From Dielma fastidiosa (GTDB lineage: Bacteria > Bacillota_I > Bacilli_A > Erysipelotrichales > Erysipelotrichaceae), in NCBI RefSeq assembly GCF_000313565.1, contig NZ_HE578926.1, positions 346,414 to 410,413 of the forward strand: DNA of 64,000 nt. Direction: 5' to 3'. Shown piece by piece: positions 55,049-64,000 of this stretch. A program made the translations under genes and the position numbers. Below the pieces are notes generated by a model. That model saw only the letters and a list, made by a program, of their open reading frames with translations. It was not told where the DNA came from and did not search any database. The first letter of the stretch is position 1, and the number at the start of each line of letters is the position of its first letter.

Positions 55049-55468
55049 TTAAATTTCATCGTCATCATCTGATGACAGTTTTACTTCATTCACAGCCTGC
55101 ATGCCCTCTCTCAAGGCCGCAGCTTTGCAATCTTCAAGACTTCCCTCTTTCATCAGCACCGCGTTAAGCGCCATCGCCAGATTAAGACCGCCAAGAATTA
55201 CTGAGCGTTTCAGCAGATTATGCTCACTGAAACAATTCATCAGTGTGGTCAGCGGTGAACCGCCGATCATATCGCCTAATACAATAAACTGATCATTTTC
55301 ATTAAAGCCTTCACAGCATTCATTGATACGGCTGGCAAGTGCTGCCACATCTTCCCCTGCTCTTAAGCCAATACTGAGTACATCCTCACGTTCACCGACA
55401 AACATTTTCAGTGTATCGTGAAGACCTTCGGCAAACTTTCCATGCGTTATGAGTATCACGTAATTCAT
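55049..55468 (-). CDS. Mannose-family PTS component IIA
   Basis: 139 residues. Phospho-histidine His9 in LITHGKFAEG. First gene of the PTS operon. Confidence 0.94.
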   Translation of the reverse strand: MNYVILITHGKFAEGLHDTLKMFVGEREDVLSIGLRAGEDVAALASRINECCEGFNENDQFIVLGDMIGGSPLTTLMNCFSEHNLLKRSVILGGLNLAMALNAVLMKEGSLEDCKAAALREGMQAVNEVKLSSDDDDEI

Positions 55469-55483
55469 TTTATTGCCCTCCGT

Positions 55484-55498
55484 TGTTTACGCTTTCAT
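55484..55498 (-). promoter_or_regulatory. Catabolite-responsive element (cre) of the PTS operon
   Basis: Minus strand ATGAAAGCGTAAACA matches WTGNAANCGNWNNCW at every position. It lies between the promoter and IIA, where CcpA would repress. Confidence 0.75.
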
Positions 55499-55536
55499 TT
55501 TAAGCAAAAGGCTGATTTTACACACCTGTATTTTGT

Positions 55537-55567
55537 CAGCATTTATTCATGAAGTTTTACAATGCTG
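55537..55567. promoter_or_regulatory. Dyad upstream of the PTS operon
   Basis: CAGCATT-N17-AATGCTG inverted repeat, a possible operator for a local regulator. Confidence 0.4.
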
Positions 55568-55631
55568 AAATTACATTTGTCATAATTTTCATATATAGGA
55601 AATAAATGTTCACAAATCTGCGGCAAATGCA

Positions 55632-55664
55632 CAAAAAAAATCCCAACCAGAGTCAGGATTTCTA
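55632..55664 (-). terminator. Terminator of the alanine dehydrogenase gene
   Basis: Minus strand AAATCC...GGGATTT stem and a T8 tract. Confidence 0.75.
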
Positions 55665-55675
55665 AATTGATGAAT

Positions 55676-56785
55676 TTATAGTAATGTTTCAGGATCGGTA
55701 TAAGCCATACCGAGTGCTTCGCTGACACCGCGGTAAGTAATATGACCCTGATAAGTATTAAGCCCTAACAGGAAGCCAGGATCTGCTTTTAATGCGGCAG
55801 TTCCGTGATCTGCCAGCTTCATCAGATAAGGCAGTGTCGCGTTGGATAATGCCATTGTGGAAGTACGCGGTACAGCTCCCGGCATATTCGCAACTGAATA
55901 ATGCAGAACACCATAGCGTTCAAAGGTAGGCTGATCATGAGTGGTAATATGATCACTGGTTTCAATACAGCCGCCCTGATCAATGGCCACATCAACAATG
56001 GCGCTGCCTGGCTTCATTGTCTGCACCATATCCTTAGTAACGATCTTAGGTGCTTTGGCACCTGGTACTAAGACCGCGCCGATGACCAAATCAGCGGTTT
56101 TTAATGCCCGTCTGAGATTGTATTCATTATTATAAGCCGTATGAATCGTACCGCCGGAAATATCGTCGATATATCCCATCCGTTCAGCATTGATATCAAA
56201 GACTGTAACGATGGCGCCTAAACCGCAGGCAATCTTCGCCGCGTTTAAACCCACCGTACCGCCGCCGATGATAACGACCTCGGCTGGGAATACACCGGGA
56301 ACACCGCCCAAAAGCAAACCGCGGCCATTGTTATTTTTCTGAAGCATAGTAGCCCCAACCTGTACCGCCATCCGTCCGGCAACTTCACTCATCGGCGTTA
56401 ACAGCGGCAGTCCGCCTTTACGATCACGCACCGTTTCATAAGCGATGGCTGTTGTTTTTGAATCAATCAGGGCTTTGGCGAATTCAGGATCATTGGCAAT
56501 ATGCAGGTAGGTAAATACCATTTGATCCTCACGCAGATATTGATATTCTGATGGTAAATATTCTTTAACCTTCACAATCAGCTCCGCTCTTTTAAAGACT
56601 TCCTTTACATCCGCAATTTCAGCTCCTGCTTCTTGATATTCCTCATTGCTAAAACCGCTGCCAATTCCGGCATTCGCTTCAACGATCACCTTATGTCCGG
56701 CTTTGCATAACGCAAATACACCAGCGGGTGTACATGATACACGGTTTTCATTATTTTTGATTTCCTTTGGAATTCCAATAATCAT
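55676..56785 (-). CDS. ald: Alanine dehydrogenase
   Basis: 369 residues from the ATG at 56785, preceded by AGGAGC; a GTG three codons earlier is too close to it. Conserved IGIPKEIKNNENRVSCTP, Rossmann loop VIIGGGTVGLNAAKIA and YSVANMPGAVPRTST. Interconverts alanine and pyruvate with NAD. Confidence 0.94.
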   Translation of the reverse strand: MIIGIPKEIKNNENRVSCTPAGVFALCKAGHKVIVEANAGIGSGFSNEEYQEAGAEIADVKEVFKRAELIVKVKEYLPSEYQYLREDQMVFTYLHIANDPEFAKALIDSKTTAIAYETVRDRKGGLPLLTPMSEVAGRMAVQVGATMLQKNNNGRGLLLGGVPGVFPAEVVIIGGGTVGLNAAKIACGLGAIVTVFDINAERMGYIDDISGGTIHTAYNNEYNLRRALKTADLVIGAVLVPGAKAPKIVTKDMVQTMKPGSAIVDVAIDQGGCIETSDHITTHDQPTFERYGVLHYSVANMPGAVPRTSTMALSNATLPYLMKLADHGTAALKADPGFLLGLNTYQGHITYRGVSEALGMAYTDPETLL

Positions 56786-56886
56786 CTTCTTCACGCTCCT
56801 TTTATAAAACGTATTATAGCACTATCCGCTCTTCGCTGAAAGTTTTTATATAAAGAAAAAGACCGGCAGGCACCGATCTTTAACGC

Positions 56887-58269
56887 TTAGAATAATAAAT
56901 TTCTTGGTGTTCTTGGGAACGGTTCAACATCTCTGATGTTTTGAATACCCGTCAGATACATTAAGAAACGGTCAAAGCCAAGGCCAAAACCGGCATGCTT
57001 GCAGCCGCCGTAACGGCGCAGATCCATGTACCACTGCAGGTTATCCTTTTTCATTCCTAATTCATCCATGCGATGATCAAGCACATCATAACGCTCTTCA
57101 CGCTGTGATCCGCCGACTAATTCACCAACACCCGGCACTAATAAATCACAAGCGGCAACTGTCTTGTTATCATCGTTCACACGCATATAGAAAGCCTTGA
57201 TCTCCTTAGGATAATCCGTCAGGAAGACTGGCCCTTTCACTACCTGTTCACAGATATAACGCTCATGCTCAGAATTCAGATCCATGCCCCAGAATACTTT
57301 ATTCTCAAATTTCACATCCGCTTTTTCAAGAATTTCAATTGCTTCAGTGTACGGCATACGCTTAAACTCTGAATCACGGACATGGGTAATTCGCTTAATG
57401 CAGTCCTGATCGATCATCTTCTCAAAGAACTTCATTTCTTCTAGTGCATTCTCAAGCACATAGTTGATACAGAACTTAACCATATCTTCAATCAGATCCA
57501 TGTTATCATCAAGATCAGCAAAAGCAATTTCCGGTTCGATCATCCAGAACTCTGATGCATGGCGTGACGTATTTGAATTTTCAGCACGGAATGCCGGGCC
57601 AAATGTATATACATCACGGAAAGCCATCGCAAATGCCTCTACATGCAGCTGACCAGTAACCGTTAAGAAAGCTTCCTTGCCAAAGAAATCCTTTTCATAG
57701 TCCGCATCCTTGCGTGTTGTCGCGGTAAACATTTCACCGGCACCCTCACCGTCATTACCGGTAAGAATTGGGGTATGTACGTAGACAAAGCCCTGATCCT
57801 GGAAGAATTCGTGGATTGCCATCGATAAAACTGAACGCAGACGGAATACCGCATAGAACGTATTCGCTCTTGGTCTTAAATGCGCAATCTCACGCATATA
57901 CTCAAAGCTGTGACGCTTCTTTTGCAGCGGATAGGAAGGATCGCAGGCGCCTTCTAATACCGCTTCTGTCACAACAATCTCAAATGGCTGCTTCGCATCG
58001 GGGGTCAGCTTAAACTGTCCGGTCACCGTAATTGCGCTGCCTGTTGAAAATTTAGCAATTTCATCACGGTTCTTAATCAGATCACCGTAAACCAACTGGG
58101 CGTTGCGGAAATAAGTTCCGTCATTTAATTCAATAAAGCCTACTTTACCATTATCACGATTGGTTCTTACCCAACCCTGCAGCTGAACATACTCAAGGGA
58201 ATCAATTTCCACATGATTGTTGGAGAATACCATTTCGTATAATTCTCTAATGGTCATAAATTCAAACAT
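56887..58269 (-). CDS. asnS: Asparaginyl-tRNA synthetase
   Basis: 460 residues, class IIb. N-terminal OB fold ([21 protein letters not shown]) and catalytic motifs including [11 protein letters not shown] and [24 protein letters not shown] precedes the start. Expression is controlled by the T-box in its leader. Confidence 0.97.
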   Translation of the reverse strand: MFEFMTIRELYEMVFSNNHVEIDSLEYVQLQGWVRTNRDNGKVGFIELNDGTYFRNAQLVYGDLIKNRDEIAKFSTGSAITVTGQFKLTPDAKQPFEIVVTEAVLEGACDPSYPLQKKRHSFEYMREIAHLRPRANTFYAVFRLRSVLSMAIHEFFQDQGFVYVHTPILTGNDGEGAGEMFTATTRKDADYEKDFFGKEAFLTVTGQLHVEAFAMAFRDVYTFGPAFRAENSNTSRHASEFWMIEPEIAFADLDDNMDLIEDMVKFCINYVLENALEEMKFFEKMIDQDCIKRITHVRDSEFKRMPYTEAIEILEKADVKFENKVFWGMDLNSEHERYICEQVVKGPVFLTDYPKEIKAFYMRVNDDNKTVAACDLLVPGVGELVGGSQREERYDVLDHRMDELGMKKDNLQWYMDLRRYGGCKHAGFGLGFDRFLMYLTGIQNIRDVEPFPRTPRNLLF

Positions 58270-58297
58270 ATCTTTGTCCTCCTGGATTTGTTTAAAA

Positions 58298-58520
58298 AAT
58301 AAAAAAACGTCCCTATACAGGAACGTAATTTACGCGGTGCCATCCTGATTCACGGGACTCAGCCCATGCATCTTTTATGAGATAACGCTCTCCTTAGCGA
58401 AACCGTCTACTGTTAGTTCTCCGGTTCAGCTCCATGAGTGTTCAGTCACTGACTTTCCTTCTCTGCCTTTCACCAATACGCAGAGTCGCTGACAAGTGCC
58501 GTCAGGCTGTCTCATTTCAT
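58298..58520 (-). promoter_or_regulatory. T-box riboswitch of asnS
   Basis: Minus strand: the T-box sequence AGGATGGCACCGCG at 58346-58333, then a terminator ACGTTCC...GGGACGTTTTTTT. Stem I can be drawn between ATGAG (about 58513) and CTCAT (about 58435). An AAC triplet at 58442-58440, followed by A and the stem, fits an Asn specifier. Uncharged tRNA-Asn would stabilise the antiterminator. Specifier placement is inference; the T-box itself is certain. Confidence 0.92.
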
Positions 58521-58525
58521 CGCCA

Positions 58526-59149
58526 TTAATCTTTTAATGAATTGGTTTCAAAAACCAGCTCTTGTATAGATGATACTACATCTACGGTCTTAATTGCAAC
58601 CCCTTTTGGCACTTGAAAGTGCTCATGAGTAAAATCAACGATACCGACGATGCCGGCAGCTACCATGCGGTCAACCGTTTGCTGGATATCAACATTAGCG
58701 GTTAGGATTGCGATACGGCAGCCCTGAGGAATTTTTTCTTCCAGATCTTTTAAGTCGTAAACCGGGATTCCGAAACGAACTCCCTGGCGGTCTGGTGAGA
58801 TATCAAATGCACATGTGATTTCACCAACCACATGATTCCACTTATTATATTTCATCAAGGCACGTCCCATGTTTCCGGCTCCGACTAAAATGATTTTCTC
58901 ATCGAAGTCAAGACCCAGCTGCTGATTAAAGATTTCAATCAGCTTGTTGACGTCATAACCATAACCCTGCTTGCCAAGATTGCCTAGGAAAGAGAAGTCA
59001 CGGCGGATCGTTGTCGGCTCAATGCTGACAACATTAGATAATTCTTTAGACATAATCCGTTCAACACCGGAATTTGCTAGTTTTCGCAGTGCTTTTAGAT
59101 AAACTGGGTAACGCTGCAACGTTGCCTTTGGTACATTTTTATTTGCCAT
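58526..59149 (-). CDS. rex: Redox-sensing repressor Rex
   Basis: 207 residues. N-terminal winged helix (SGVERIMSKELSNVVSIEPTTIRRDFSFLG) and Rossmann NADH domain (ILVGAGNMGRALMKY). Controls fermentation genes by the NADH/NAD ratio. Confidence 0.95.
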   Translation of the reverse strand: MANKNVPKATLQRYPVYLKALRKLANSGVERIMSKELSNVVSIEPTTIRRDFSFLGNLGKQGYGYDVNKLIEIFNQQLGLDFDEKIILVGAGNMGRALMKYNKWNHVVGEITCAFDISPDRQGVRFGIPVYDLKDLEEKIPQGCRIAILTANVDIQQTVDRMVAAGIVGIVDFTHEHFQVPKGVAIKTVDVVSSIQELVFETNSLKD

Positions 59150-59166
59150 TTTTCATCACCGACCTT

Positions 59167-59194
59167 ATTATAGCACACTTTTTTTGATTGTGAA
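59167..59194 (-). promoter_or_regulatory. rex promoter with a Rex-like half site
   Basis: Minus strand -35 TTCACA (59189-59194), 16-bp spacer, -10 TATAAT (59167-59172). TTTCACAA over the -35 is half of the Rex consensus; the other half is poor, so autoregulation is only a possibility. Confidence 0.55.
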
Positions 59195-59215
59195 ATATGT
59201 GTTTTTTTAAACTAC

Positions 59216-60217
59216 TTATAATTCAAATGCAGGATCAGCCGTACATGACGCATCGCCGCGCACACCATGCTCATAAGCGATCGTTCCAGCTACGCCAATC
59301 ATCGCCGCATTATCGGTACAGCATGACAACGGCGGGATAATACATTCAATCTGCGGGAATTTTTCACTGACCAATTCACTGATGCGCTGACGCAGACAGC
59401 TATTCGCCGCGACACCGCCTGCAAGGACGATCATTTTAGGCTGCATCTGCTTCATTGCCTTTTCAGCTCTTTCTAAAAGACAGGCGATTGCTGTTTCCTG
59501 AAAGCTGCAGGCAAGATCAGCAGGTTCAAATGTTTCATTGTTGCGCTCACAGCGTTTAATGAACTGCAGAACCCCGGATTTTAATCCGCTGAAGCTGAAA
59601 TCCAATTCCTTTTCCGGATGCGGCTTAGGCAGCTTATAAATATTCTTTCCCTCTTTTGATAATTTATCAATATAAACACCGCCTGGATATGGCAGACCAA
59701 GGATACGTCCTACTTTATCAAAGGCTTCGCCAATCGCATCATCCTGCGTTGTACCGATGACCTCAAAGCTCCACTCATCCTTCATATAAACTAATTCTGT
59801 ATGACCGCCGGATACAACAAGCGCCATTAATGGAAATTTCAGATCAGCAATCAAACGATTGGCATAAATATGACCGGCAATATGATGCACCGGCACCAGC
59901 GGCTTATTGAAAGCCCACGCTAACGTTTTTGCTGCCTGCACCCCGACATGTAAAGAACCAATCAATCCCGGCCCCTGCGTTACCGCAATAGCATCCATTT
60001 CTTCGATGCCTAAACCCGCTTTTTCCATACACTCCGCAATCACCATTGAGATATTTTCCACATGAATTCTTGACGCTACTTCAGGTATTACACCGCCGAA
60101 CTTCTTATGTACATCAATCTGGGTTGCGACTACATTGGATAATATTTTTTTGCCGTCTTCAATAACGGCTGCCGCTGTTTCATCACAGCTTGATTCAATC
60201 GCTAATATCTTCGTCAT
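59216..60217 (-). CDS. tsaD: TsaD, tRNA threonylcarbamoyladenosine synthase catalytic subunit
   Basis: 333 residues. ASKHA fold with metal site VPVHHIAGHIYANR and FSFSGLKSGV. Transfers threonylcarbamoyl to A37 of ANN-reading tRNAs. Its start lies inside the end of the nuclease gene (23-base overlap). Confidence 0.96.
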   Translation of the reverse strand: MTKILAIESSCDETAAAVIEDGKKILSNVVATQIDVHKKFGGVIPEVASRIHVENISMVIAECMEKAGLGIEEMDAIAVTQGPGLIGSLHVGVQAAKTLAWAFNKPLVPVHHIAGHIYANRLIADLKFPLMALVVSGGHTELVYMKDEWSFEVIGTTQDDAIGEAFDKVGRILGLPYPGGVYIDKLSKEGKNIYKLPKPHPEKELDFSFSGLKSGVLQFIKRCERNNETFEPADLACSFQETAIACLLERAEKAMKQMQPKMIVLAGGVAANSCLRQRISELVSEKFPQIECIIPPLSCCTDNAAMIGVAGTIAYEHGVRGDASCTADPAFEL

Positions 60218-61241
60218 CTACATTTCCTCCCTTCATATCTTCTATACGCTTGCGTTCCGCTTTAATTTCATCTTGTAATTCATTCACGGTCGGCAAGGTA
60301 AACAAATATTTTGAAGCAAATACTTGCTTCGCATCATTTAATACCGAATACTTTGCAATGGCTTCATTCTTCTGAGAACACAAAATGATACCAATTGTCG
60401 GATTGTCATCCTCGTTCTTATAGATGGCATCATACATACGAATGTAGCTATCCATCTGTCCAACATCACCATGAGTTAGTTTTCCGATTTTTAAATCAAT
60501 CAATACATGGCATTTTAAAATACTATGATAGAATACCAAGTCCAGATAAAAATCTTCATCTTCATAGCGCATCAATTTTTGACGTGCCACAAAGCAAAAT
60601 CCACGGCCTAGATCTAGAAGAAATTCTTGTAACTTATCGATTAACGCCTGTTCTAAATCAGATTCACGAAGCGCTGGGTAATTTTTCAAATCCAGAAAAT
60701 CCAATACATACGGATCTTTTATATAGTCATCCGTTTCTAAAGGTTTCAAAAGTTCGATTGCTTCTTCTTTTACTGGTGTTTTATCCTTACTTGAAAGCAG
60801 TCTTTCATAATAAAGCGTAGATATCTGTCTGTCCAGCTGTCTGCTAGACCATGCAGATGCGGCAGACTCATTCATATACCAAGCTCTCGCATCATCGTTT
60901 TCTACTTTCAGTAAAAGACGGTAATGTGTCCAGGTCAATTCCGAACGCAGTGCGTTCGCATTTGGATAAAGGTAATAAAATTTCTTCATTTGCTGAAGTG
61001 TTCTTATTGAAAAACCTTTACCAAACTCTTTCGTTAATCGTTCTGATAATTCATCAAGCAAAAATTTTCCATACTCAGCACGTACTTTTCCCTGCTGCTC
61101 ATACTCAACGATGATACGGCCAATATTCCAGTACGCTTTTACCATCGCAAAGTTCACGGCTTTATAAGCCTGATTTCGAGAAGCAAGCAAGGCATTTCTA
61201 ATTTCAGAATAAAGTTCCTGATAGCTTGTCAATCCACCCAT
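60195..61241 (-). CDS. YhcG-family PD-(D/E)XK nuclease protein (DUF1016)
   Basis: 348 residues. N-terminal DUF1016 helical domain (about 1-170: SYQELYSEIRNALLASRNQAY) and a C-terminal nuclease-like domain with FYLDLVFYH and VLIDLKIGKL, giving the Asp and D-x-K catalytic set. Biochemical role unsettled; homologues are scattered and often horizontally moved. It overlaps rimI by 13 bases and tsaD by 23 bases, so the t6A operon was built around it or it inserted precisely. Confidence 0.88.
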   Translation of the reverse strand: MGGLTSYQELYSEIRNALLASRNQAYKAVNFAMVKAYWNIGRIIVEYEQQGKVRAEYGKFLLDELSERLTKEFGKGFSIRTLQQMKKFYYLYPNANALRSELTWTHYRLLLKVENDDARAWYMNESAASAWSSRQLDRQISTLYYERLLSSKDKTPVKEEAIELLKPLETDDYIKDPYVLDFLDLKNYPALRESDLEQALIDKLQEFLLDLGRGFCFVARQKLMRYEDEDFYLDLVFYHSILKCHVLIDLKIGKLTHGDVGQMDSYIRMYDAIYKNEDDNPTIGIILCSQKNEAIAKYSVLNDAKQVFASKYLFTLPTVNELQDEIKAERKRIEDMKGGNVDDEDISD

Positions 61242-61687
61242 GCCGTTTGTCCTCCCAAAGGCTTGATCATTAAATAAGCATCTTCACCGTCAGCATAATA
61301 GCCTTTGCGGATATTCACATTGATAAAACCATATTTTTCATATAATTTAATTGCCGGGGTATTGCTGATACGCACTTCCAAAGAAAGCGTTGAACAGCCG
61401 GCCGCATCAGCATCCTGTACAATCTTATCCATCATCAGTGAGCCGATTCCCTGTCCTTGATGTGACTTACGGACTGCAATCGTAGCGATTTGTGCATCAT
61501 CAAAGATAAGATAAGACACTGCCGCACCGACAATTTGTTCTCCATCCACCGCGACAAAGGCTGTGGAAAATTCATTCTCACTGATTTCGTATTCATAAGC
61601 TGTACGCGGCCAATGATCACTGAATGCCTCATTCTCGATTTCTAAGACGGCATCAAGATCATCAAGCTTCATTTCTCGTAAAATCAT
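61229..61687 (-). CDS. rimI: RimI-type N-acetyltransferase
   Basis: 152 residues. GNAT acetyl-CoA loop RKSHQGQGIGSLMMDKIV. Acetylates the N-terminus of ribosomal protein S18 in model bacteria. Overlaps the tsaB end by 4 bases. Confidence 0.9.
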   Translation of the reverse strand: MILREMKLDDLDAVLEIENEAFSDHWPRTAYEYEISENEFSTAFVAVDGEQIVGAAVSYLIFDDAQIATIAVRKSHQGQGIGSLMMDKIVQDADAAGCSTLSLEVRISNTPAIKLYEKYGFINVNIRKGYYADGEDAYLMIKPLGGQTAWVD

Positions 61688-62277
61688 TGCTTAACCAGTT
61701 CTTCCTGACTTTTAAGATAATGCGGAACTAAAAGATGCACATGTTCAATTTTCTTCCAATAAGGCTTAACATCCATCATATTCTTCACAAAATCTATTTC
61801 TTCATATTCATGTCCTAATAATTCTATATCACCGACAATCAGCTCATGCTCAGCATCGATTTTTATCTCATCCAGCGTCTTGATACATTCACTGATCAGC
61901 TGACCTTTTTCACAGATTCCCACATAGGCACGATTGCTTCTGGCATCAAGAATGACTTCACAGCGATCCTGACTGCCGGCAACCATTTGAAATGTTGAAA
62001 TGGTATACAAAGGCTTTTGCTTAGTGGTGCATAAGACTTTAGCTATCGTCATCGCGATACGCTCACCCGTGTAGCTTCCCGGGCCCTCAGTTATCACGAT
62101 CTCATCTAAGTCATCCGCACACCAGCCTGCCTGTTCCATGCATGCCATCAATGCCGGAAAGAATTTTTCAGACTGCTGTTTCCATGCTCTTTCCGATGCT
62201 TTCGCAATTAGCTTTTCATCTTCAAATAAACCGATCACAAGGAATTTGTGCGCGGTATCCATACATAATGTTTTCAT
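61684..62277 (-). CDS. tsaB: TsaB, t6A scaffold protein
   Basis: 197 residues. Degenerate ASKHA fold with ITEGPGSYTGERIAMTIAK. Non-catalytic partner of TsaD. Overlaps tsaE by 4 bases. Confidence 0.93.
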   Translation of the reverse strand: MKTLCMDTAHKFLVIGLFEDEKLIAKASERAWKQQSEKFFPALMACMEQAGWCADDLDEIVITEGPGSYTGERIAMTIAKVLCTTKQKPLYTISTFQMVAGSQDRCEVILDARSNRAYVGICEKGQLISECIKTLDEIKIDAEHELIVGDIELLGHEYEEIDFVKNMMDVKPYWKKIEHVHLLVPHYLKSQEELVKQ

Positions 62278-62726
62278 ATCAGTTTCTCCACGATCTCTTC
62301 ATACTTACTGCCAAGCGCAGTACAGATAAATTCACGATTTTCATCACTGCCGTTATGGATTGTTATCTCAAGCCGCTGGTCGGGCAGCTGATTTGCCATA
62401 TAATCAGGCCACTCAATCACACATACCCCGTCACCTTCGATAAATTCTTCAAAGCCAAGATCCTGCTCTATGCCTTCAAGACGGTAAGCATCAATATGAT
62501 AGAGCGGAAATTTGCCATGATAAATTTTTAAGATGGTAAAAGTCGGTGAATTGATGGTTTTATTTACGCCGATGGCTTTACCAATCGACTTTGTCAGCGT
62601 TGTTTTGCCAGCGCCCAGATCACCGCTGAGGGTGATGCACATCCCTTCATTCAAAAGGCTTCCAAGCTTTAAACCAAAGGCTTCGGTTTCTTGCTTGGAA
62701 TGAATTTCTATCGTTTTCTTCACCAT
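62274..62726 (-). CDS. tsaE: TsaE, t6A ATPase
   Basis: 150 residues. Walker A SGDLGAGKTTLTKSIG and IEWPDYM. Drives turnover of the TsaBD complex. Confidence 0.95.
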   Translation of the reverse strand: MVKKTIEIHSKQETEAFGLKLGSLLNEGMCITLSGDLGAGKTTLTKSIGKAIGVNKTINSPTFTILKIYHGKFPLYHIDAYRLEGIEQDLGFEEFIEGDGVCVIEWPDYMANQLPDQRLEITIHNGSDENREFICTALGSKYEEIVEKLI

Positions 62727-62729
62727 GTT

Positions 62730-63953
62730 TTATGCCTTCACTTTCATTTTCTTTCTTAATTTATAAGCCATTTCACTTGCTTTATAGAGACTTTTGTTTA
62801 CAGGCAGATCAAATTCACCGATGGTTTCATCAATCGTAGGATTAAAATTGGCTTTAAATTTTGTTAATCCATCATCTAAAGTGCCTTCAACACCACCCAT
62901 ATTACACCAATGGCAGCCATTTTCAAAGGCCCAATTCATTTGTTTTACATAAATACTGTATTGCGGCATAAATTTTTTAAAGCGTTCATCCATACCGGCA
63001 TAAAGCATTTCCATGGTTGGACCGTATTTCACTGATAAGCAGCCGGCAATCACCATTTCACTTTGACCCTCAACAGCGGCAGCTATTTCAGTATATTCAC
63101 TGAGATCCTTACGCAGGCTGGATAACTGTTCCTCAAGCCGGCGGCGTTTTTTGACTTGGTTTTCCGGTAAGTCATTATATTCCTGAGTCATTGTCTCAAG
63201 AGATGTTTGGGTTGTATCCACAAGCTGTTTCACGTTCACCTTAGCCAGCAGGATTTTAGCATCATCACCATAGGCATTCATCAGCTTTTGAAAATATTCC
63301 TCATTACGCAAAGCGATTTTCTTACGATTCTCAGTTTTCGCAACGACCTGCGCGAATTCCTTTACCAGTTCGCTGCCGCCCATGATTAACTGAACATGAC
63401 GTTTAAGCGCGTCCTTCATCAGCCGTTTCGTATGTCTAGGCAAATTTTCTTCGAAATTTTCTACTGCATAGACATTGGCTTGATAACGCGGCTGAATGGT
63501 ACTCATAATATCTTTTGTAAAGCCTTGATGAATCGCTCCGCAGGCTCTTAAGCTGTTCATTACCTGTTTGCATTCATCATTTATTGATTCATTAGCTTCT
63601 TCGATACGATATTGGTTCTTTAGAATATATGGATCGATTTTGATATAGAGGCAGTGATGCTTTTTACCTAATTTTTTTAGTTCTTTCAGCATAAAAGCGG
63701 TTAATGCCTGATCCTTATAATCCATAATCGGACCTCTTGGGATATAGAATAAAGTAAAGCCTAACGGCAGTCTTTTGATTAATACCATTGCTGTCGCAGC
63801 TAAGAAGCCATCTTTTTTGACACCGGTATAACAATGATCCCAATTTGATTTTATATCTGCCCAGGAGGATGATTGAAGCAGATTGCAAAGCGGATGAGCT
63901 TTGACAAATTCATCATTTTCTTCACGGCTTAATTGATCTGTAAATTCTAACAT
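62730..63953 (-). CDS. FemAB-family peptidoglycan aminoacyltransferase
   Basis: 407 residues. Two GNAT-like halves split by an antiparallel coiled coil (about 235-290: KKRRRLEEQLSSLRKDLS), as in FemA/FemX/MurM. Adds amino acids from aminoacyl-tRNA to lipid II for the cross-bridge. Start follows GGAGGTAATC. Four bases before tsaE. Confidence 0.92.
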   Translation of the reverse strand: MLEFTDQLSREENDEFVKAHPLCNLLQSSSWADIKSNWDHCYTGVKKDGFLAATAMVLIKRLPLGFTLFYIPRGPIMDYKDQALTAFMLKELKKLGKKHHCLYIKIDPYILKNQYRIEEANESINDECKQVMNSLRACGAIHQGFTKDIMSTIQPRYQANVYAVENFEENLPRHTKRLMKDALKRHVQLIMGGSELVKEFAQVVAKTENRKKIALRNEEYFQKLMNAYGDDAKILLAKVNVKQLVDTTQTSLETMTQEYNDLPENQVKKRRRLEEQLSSLRKDLSEYTEIAAAVEGQSEMVIAGCLSVKYGPTMEMLYAGMDERFKKFMPQYSIYVKQMNWAFENGCHWCNMGGVEGTLDDGLTKFKANFNPTIDETIGEFDLPVNKSLYKASEMAYKLRKKMKVKA

Positions 63954-64000
63954 ATGATTACCTCCACAGTTTAGATATTATACCACAAATGCCAATGGAT

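Noticed and set aside
55469..55600. Sigma-54 (-12/-24) promoter for the mannose PTS
   Set aside because: No TGGCAC-N5-TTGC element is present upstream of IIA.

Overview
The window looks like a chromosomal segment of an anaerobic, low-to-moderate GC Firmicute, most likely a gut bacterium of the Erysipelotrichia/Coprobacillaceae type (inference). Supporting signs are the AGGAGG ribosome binding sites, a T-box in front of asnS, a perfect match to the cre consensus before a mannose-family PTS, a Rex repressor, a PPi-type phosphofructokinase, a flavin-based surface reductase, a choloylglycine-hydrolase relative, and a small protein resembling the Mollicute MG284/MPN403 group. No tRNA, rRNA, CRISPR array, prophage or insertion sequence was recognised.

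Layout. 1-5.6 kb: a 5'-truncated M3 oligoendopeptidase, then an AraC/GyrI-type regulator divergent from a UvrA-like ABC protein and a tiny acetyltransferase. 5.7-7.8 kb: PTS Enzyme I and a small helix-turn-helix-like protein. 7.9-16.8 kb: a full Kdp potassium uptake operon, kdpF-A-B-C, an unknown gene, then kdpD-E; kdpF is only 30 codons. 17.0-24.4 kb: an oligopeptide ABC operon oppA-B-C-D-F plus a small membrane protein. Its OppC carries a seven-repeat RCC1-type beta-propeller in the first extracytoplasmic loop, and its OppF has a large insertion in the ATPase domain. 24.6-27.6 kb: an AT-rich cassette of a 31-residue peptide gene, a strong hairpin and two radical SAM/SPASM enzymes. This is a candidate ribosomally made, post-translationally modified peptide (RiPP) system and the best candidate for an undescribed system here. 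27.8-31.9 kb: a membrane-anchored Ntn hydrolase with paired operators, and an FMN/FAD lipoprotein reductase divergent from a MerR regulator over a textbook 19-bp-spacer promoter.

31.9-40.1 kb: a bactofilin, a LytTR regulator with a degenerate receiver and an adjacent candidate small RNA, a PPi-type phosphofructokinase, an operon of licD, an apparently inactive amidase_3 protein, an ABC-F ATPase and a membrane protein, and a DJ-1/PfpI protein. 40.2-46.4 kb: a Ugp-like ABC importer with an AlkP-superfamily phosphodiesterase and a HAD phosphatase behind a four-repeat Pho box, probably scavenging phosphorus from glycerophospho-compounds. 46.8-47.5 kb: a RelB/RelE-type toxin-antitoxin pair. 47.7-52.8 kb: a sugar-sensing operon of binding protein, histidine kinase, response regulator, second binding protein and Cof-type phosphatase. 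52.8-55.5 kb: a mannose-family PTS (IIA, IIB, IIC, IID). 55.7-64 kb: alanine dehydrogenase, T-box-controlled asnS, rex, and the t6A tRNA modification genes tsaE-tsaB-rimI-tsaD, with a YhcG-type PD-(D/E)XK nuclease gene wedged between rimI and tsaD, preceded by a FemAB-type peptidoglycan aminoacyltransferase.

All calls come from reading the sequence and from knowledge of the families; no database search was run.
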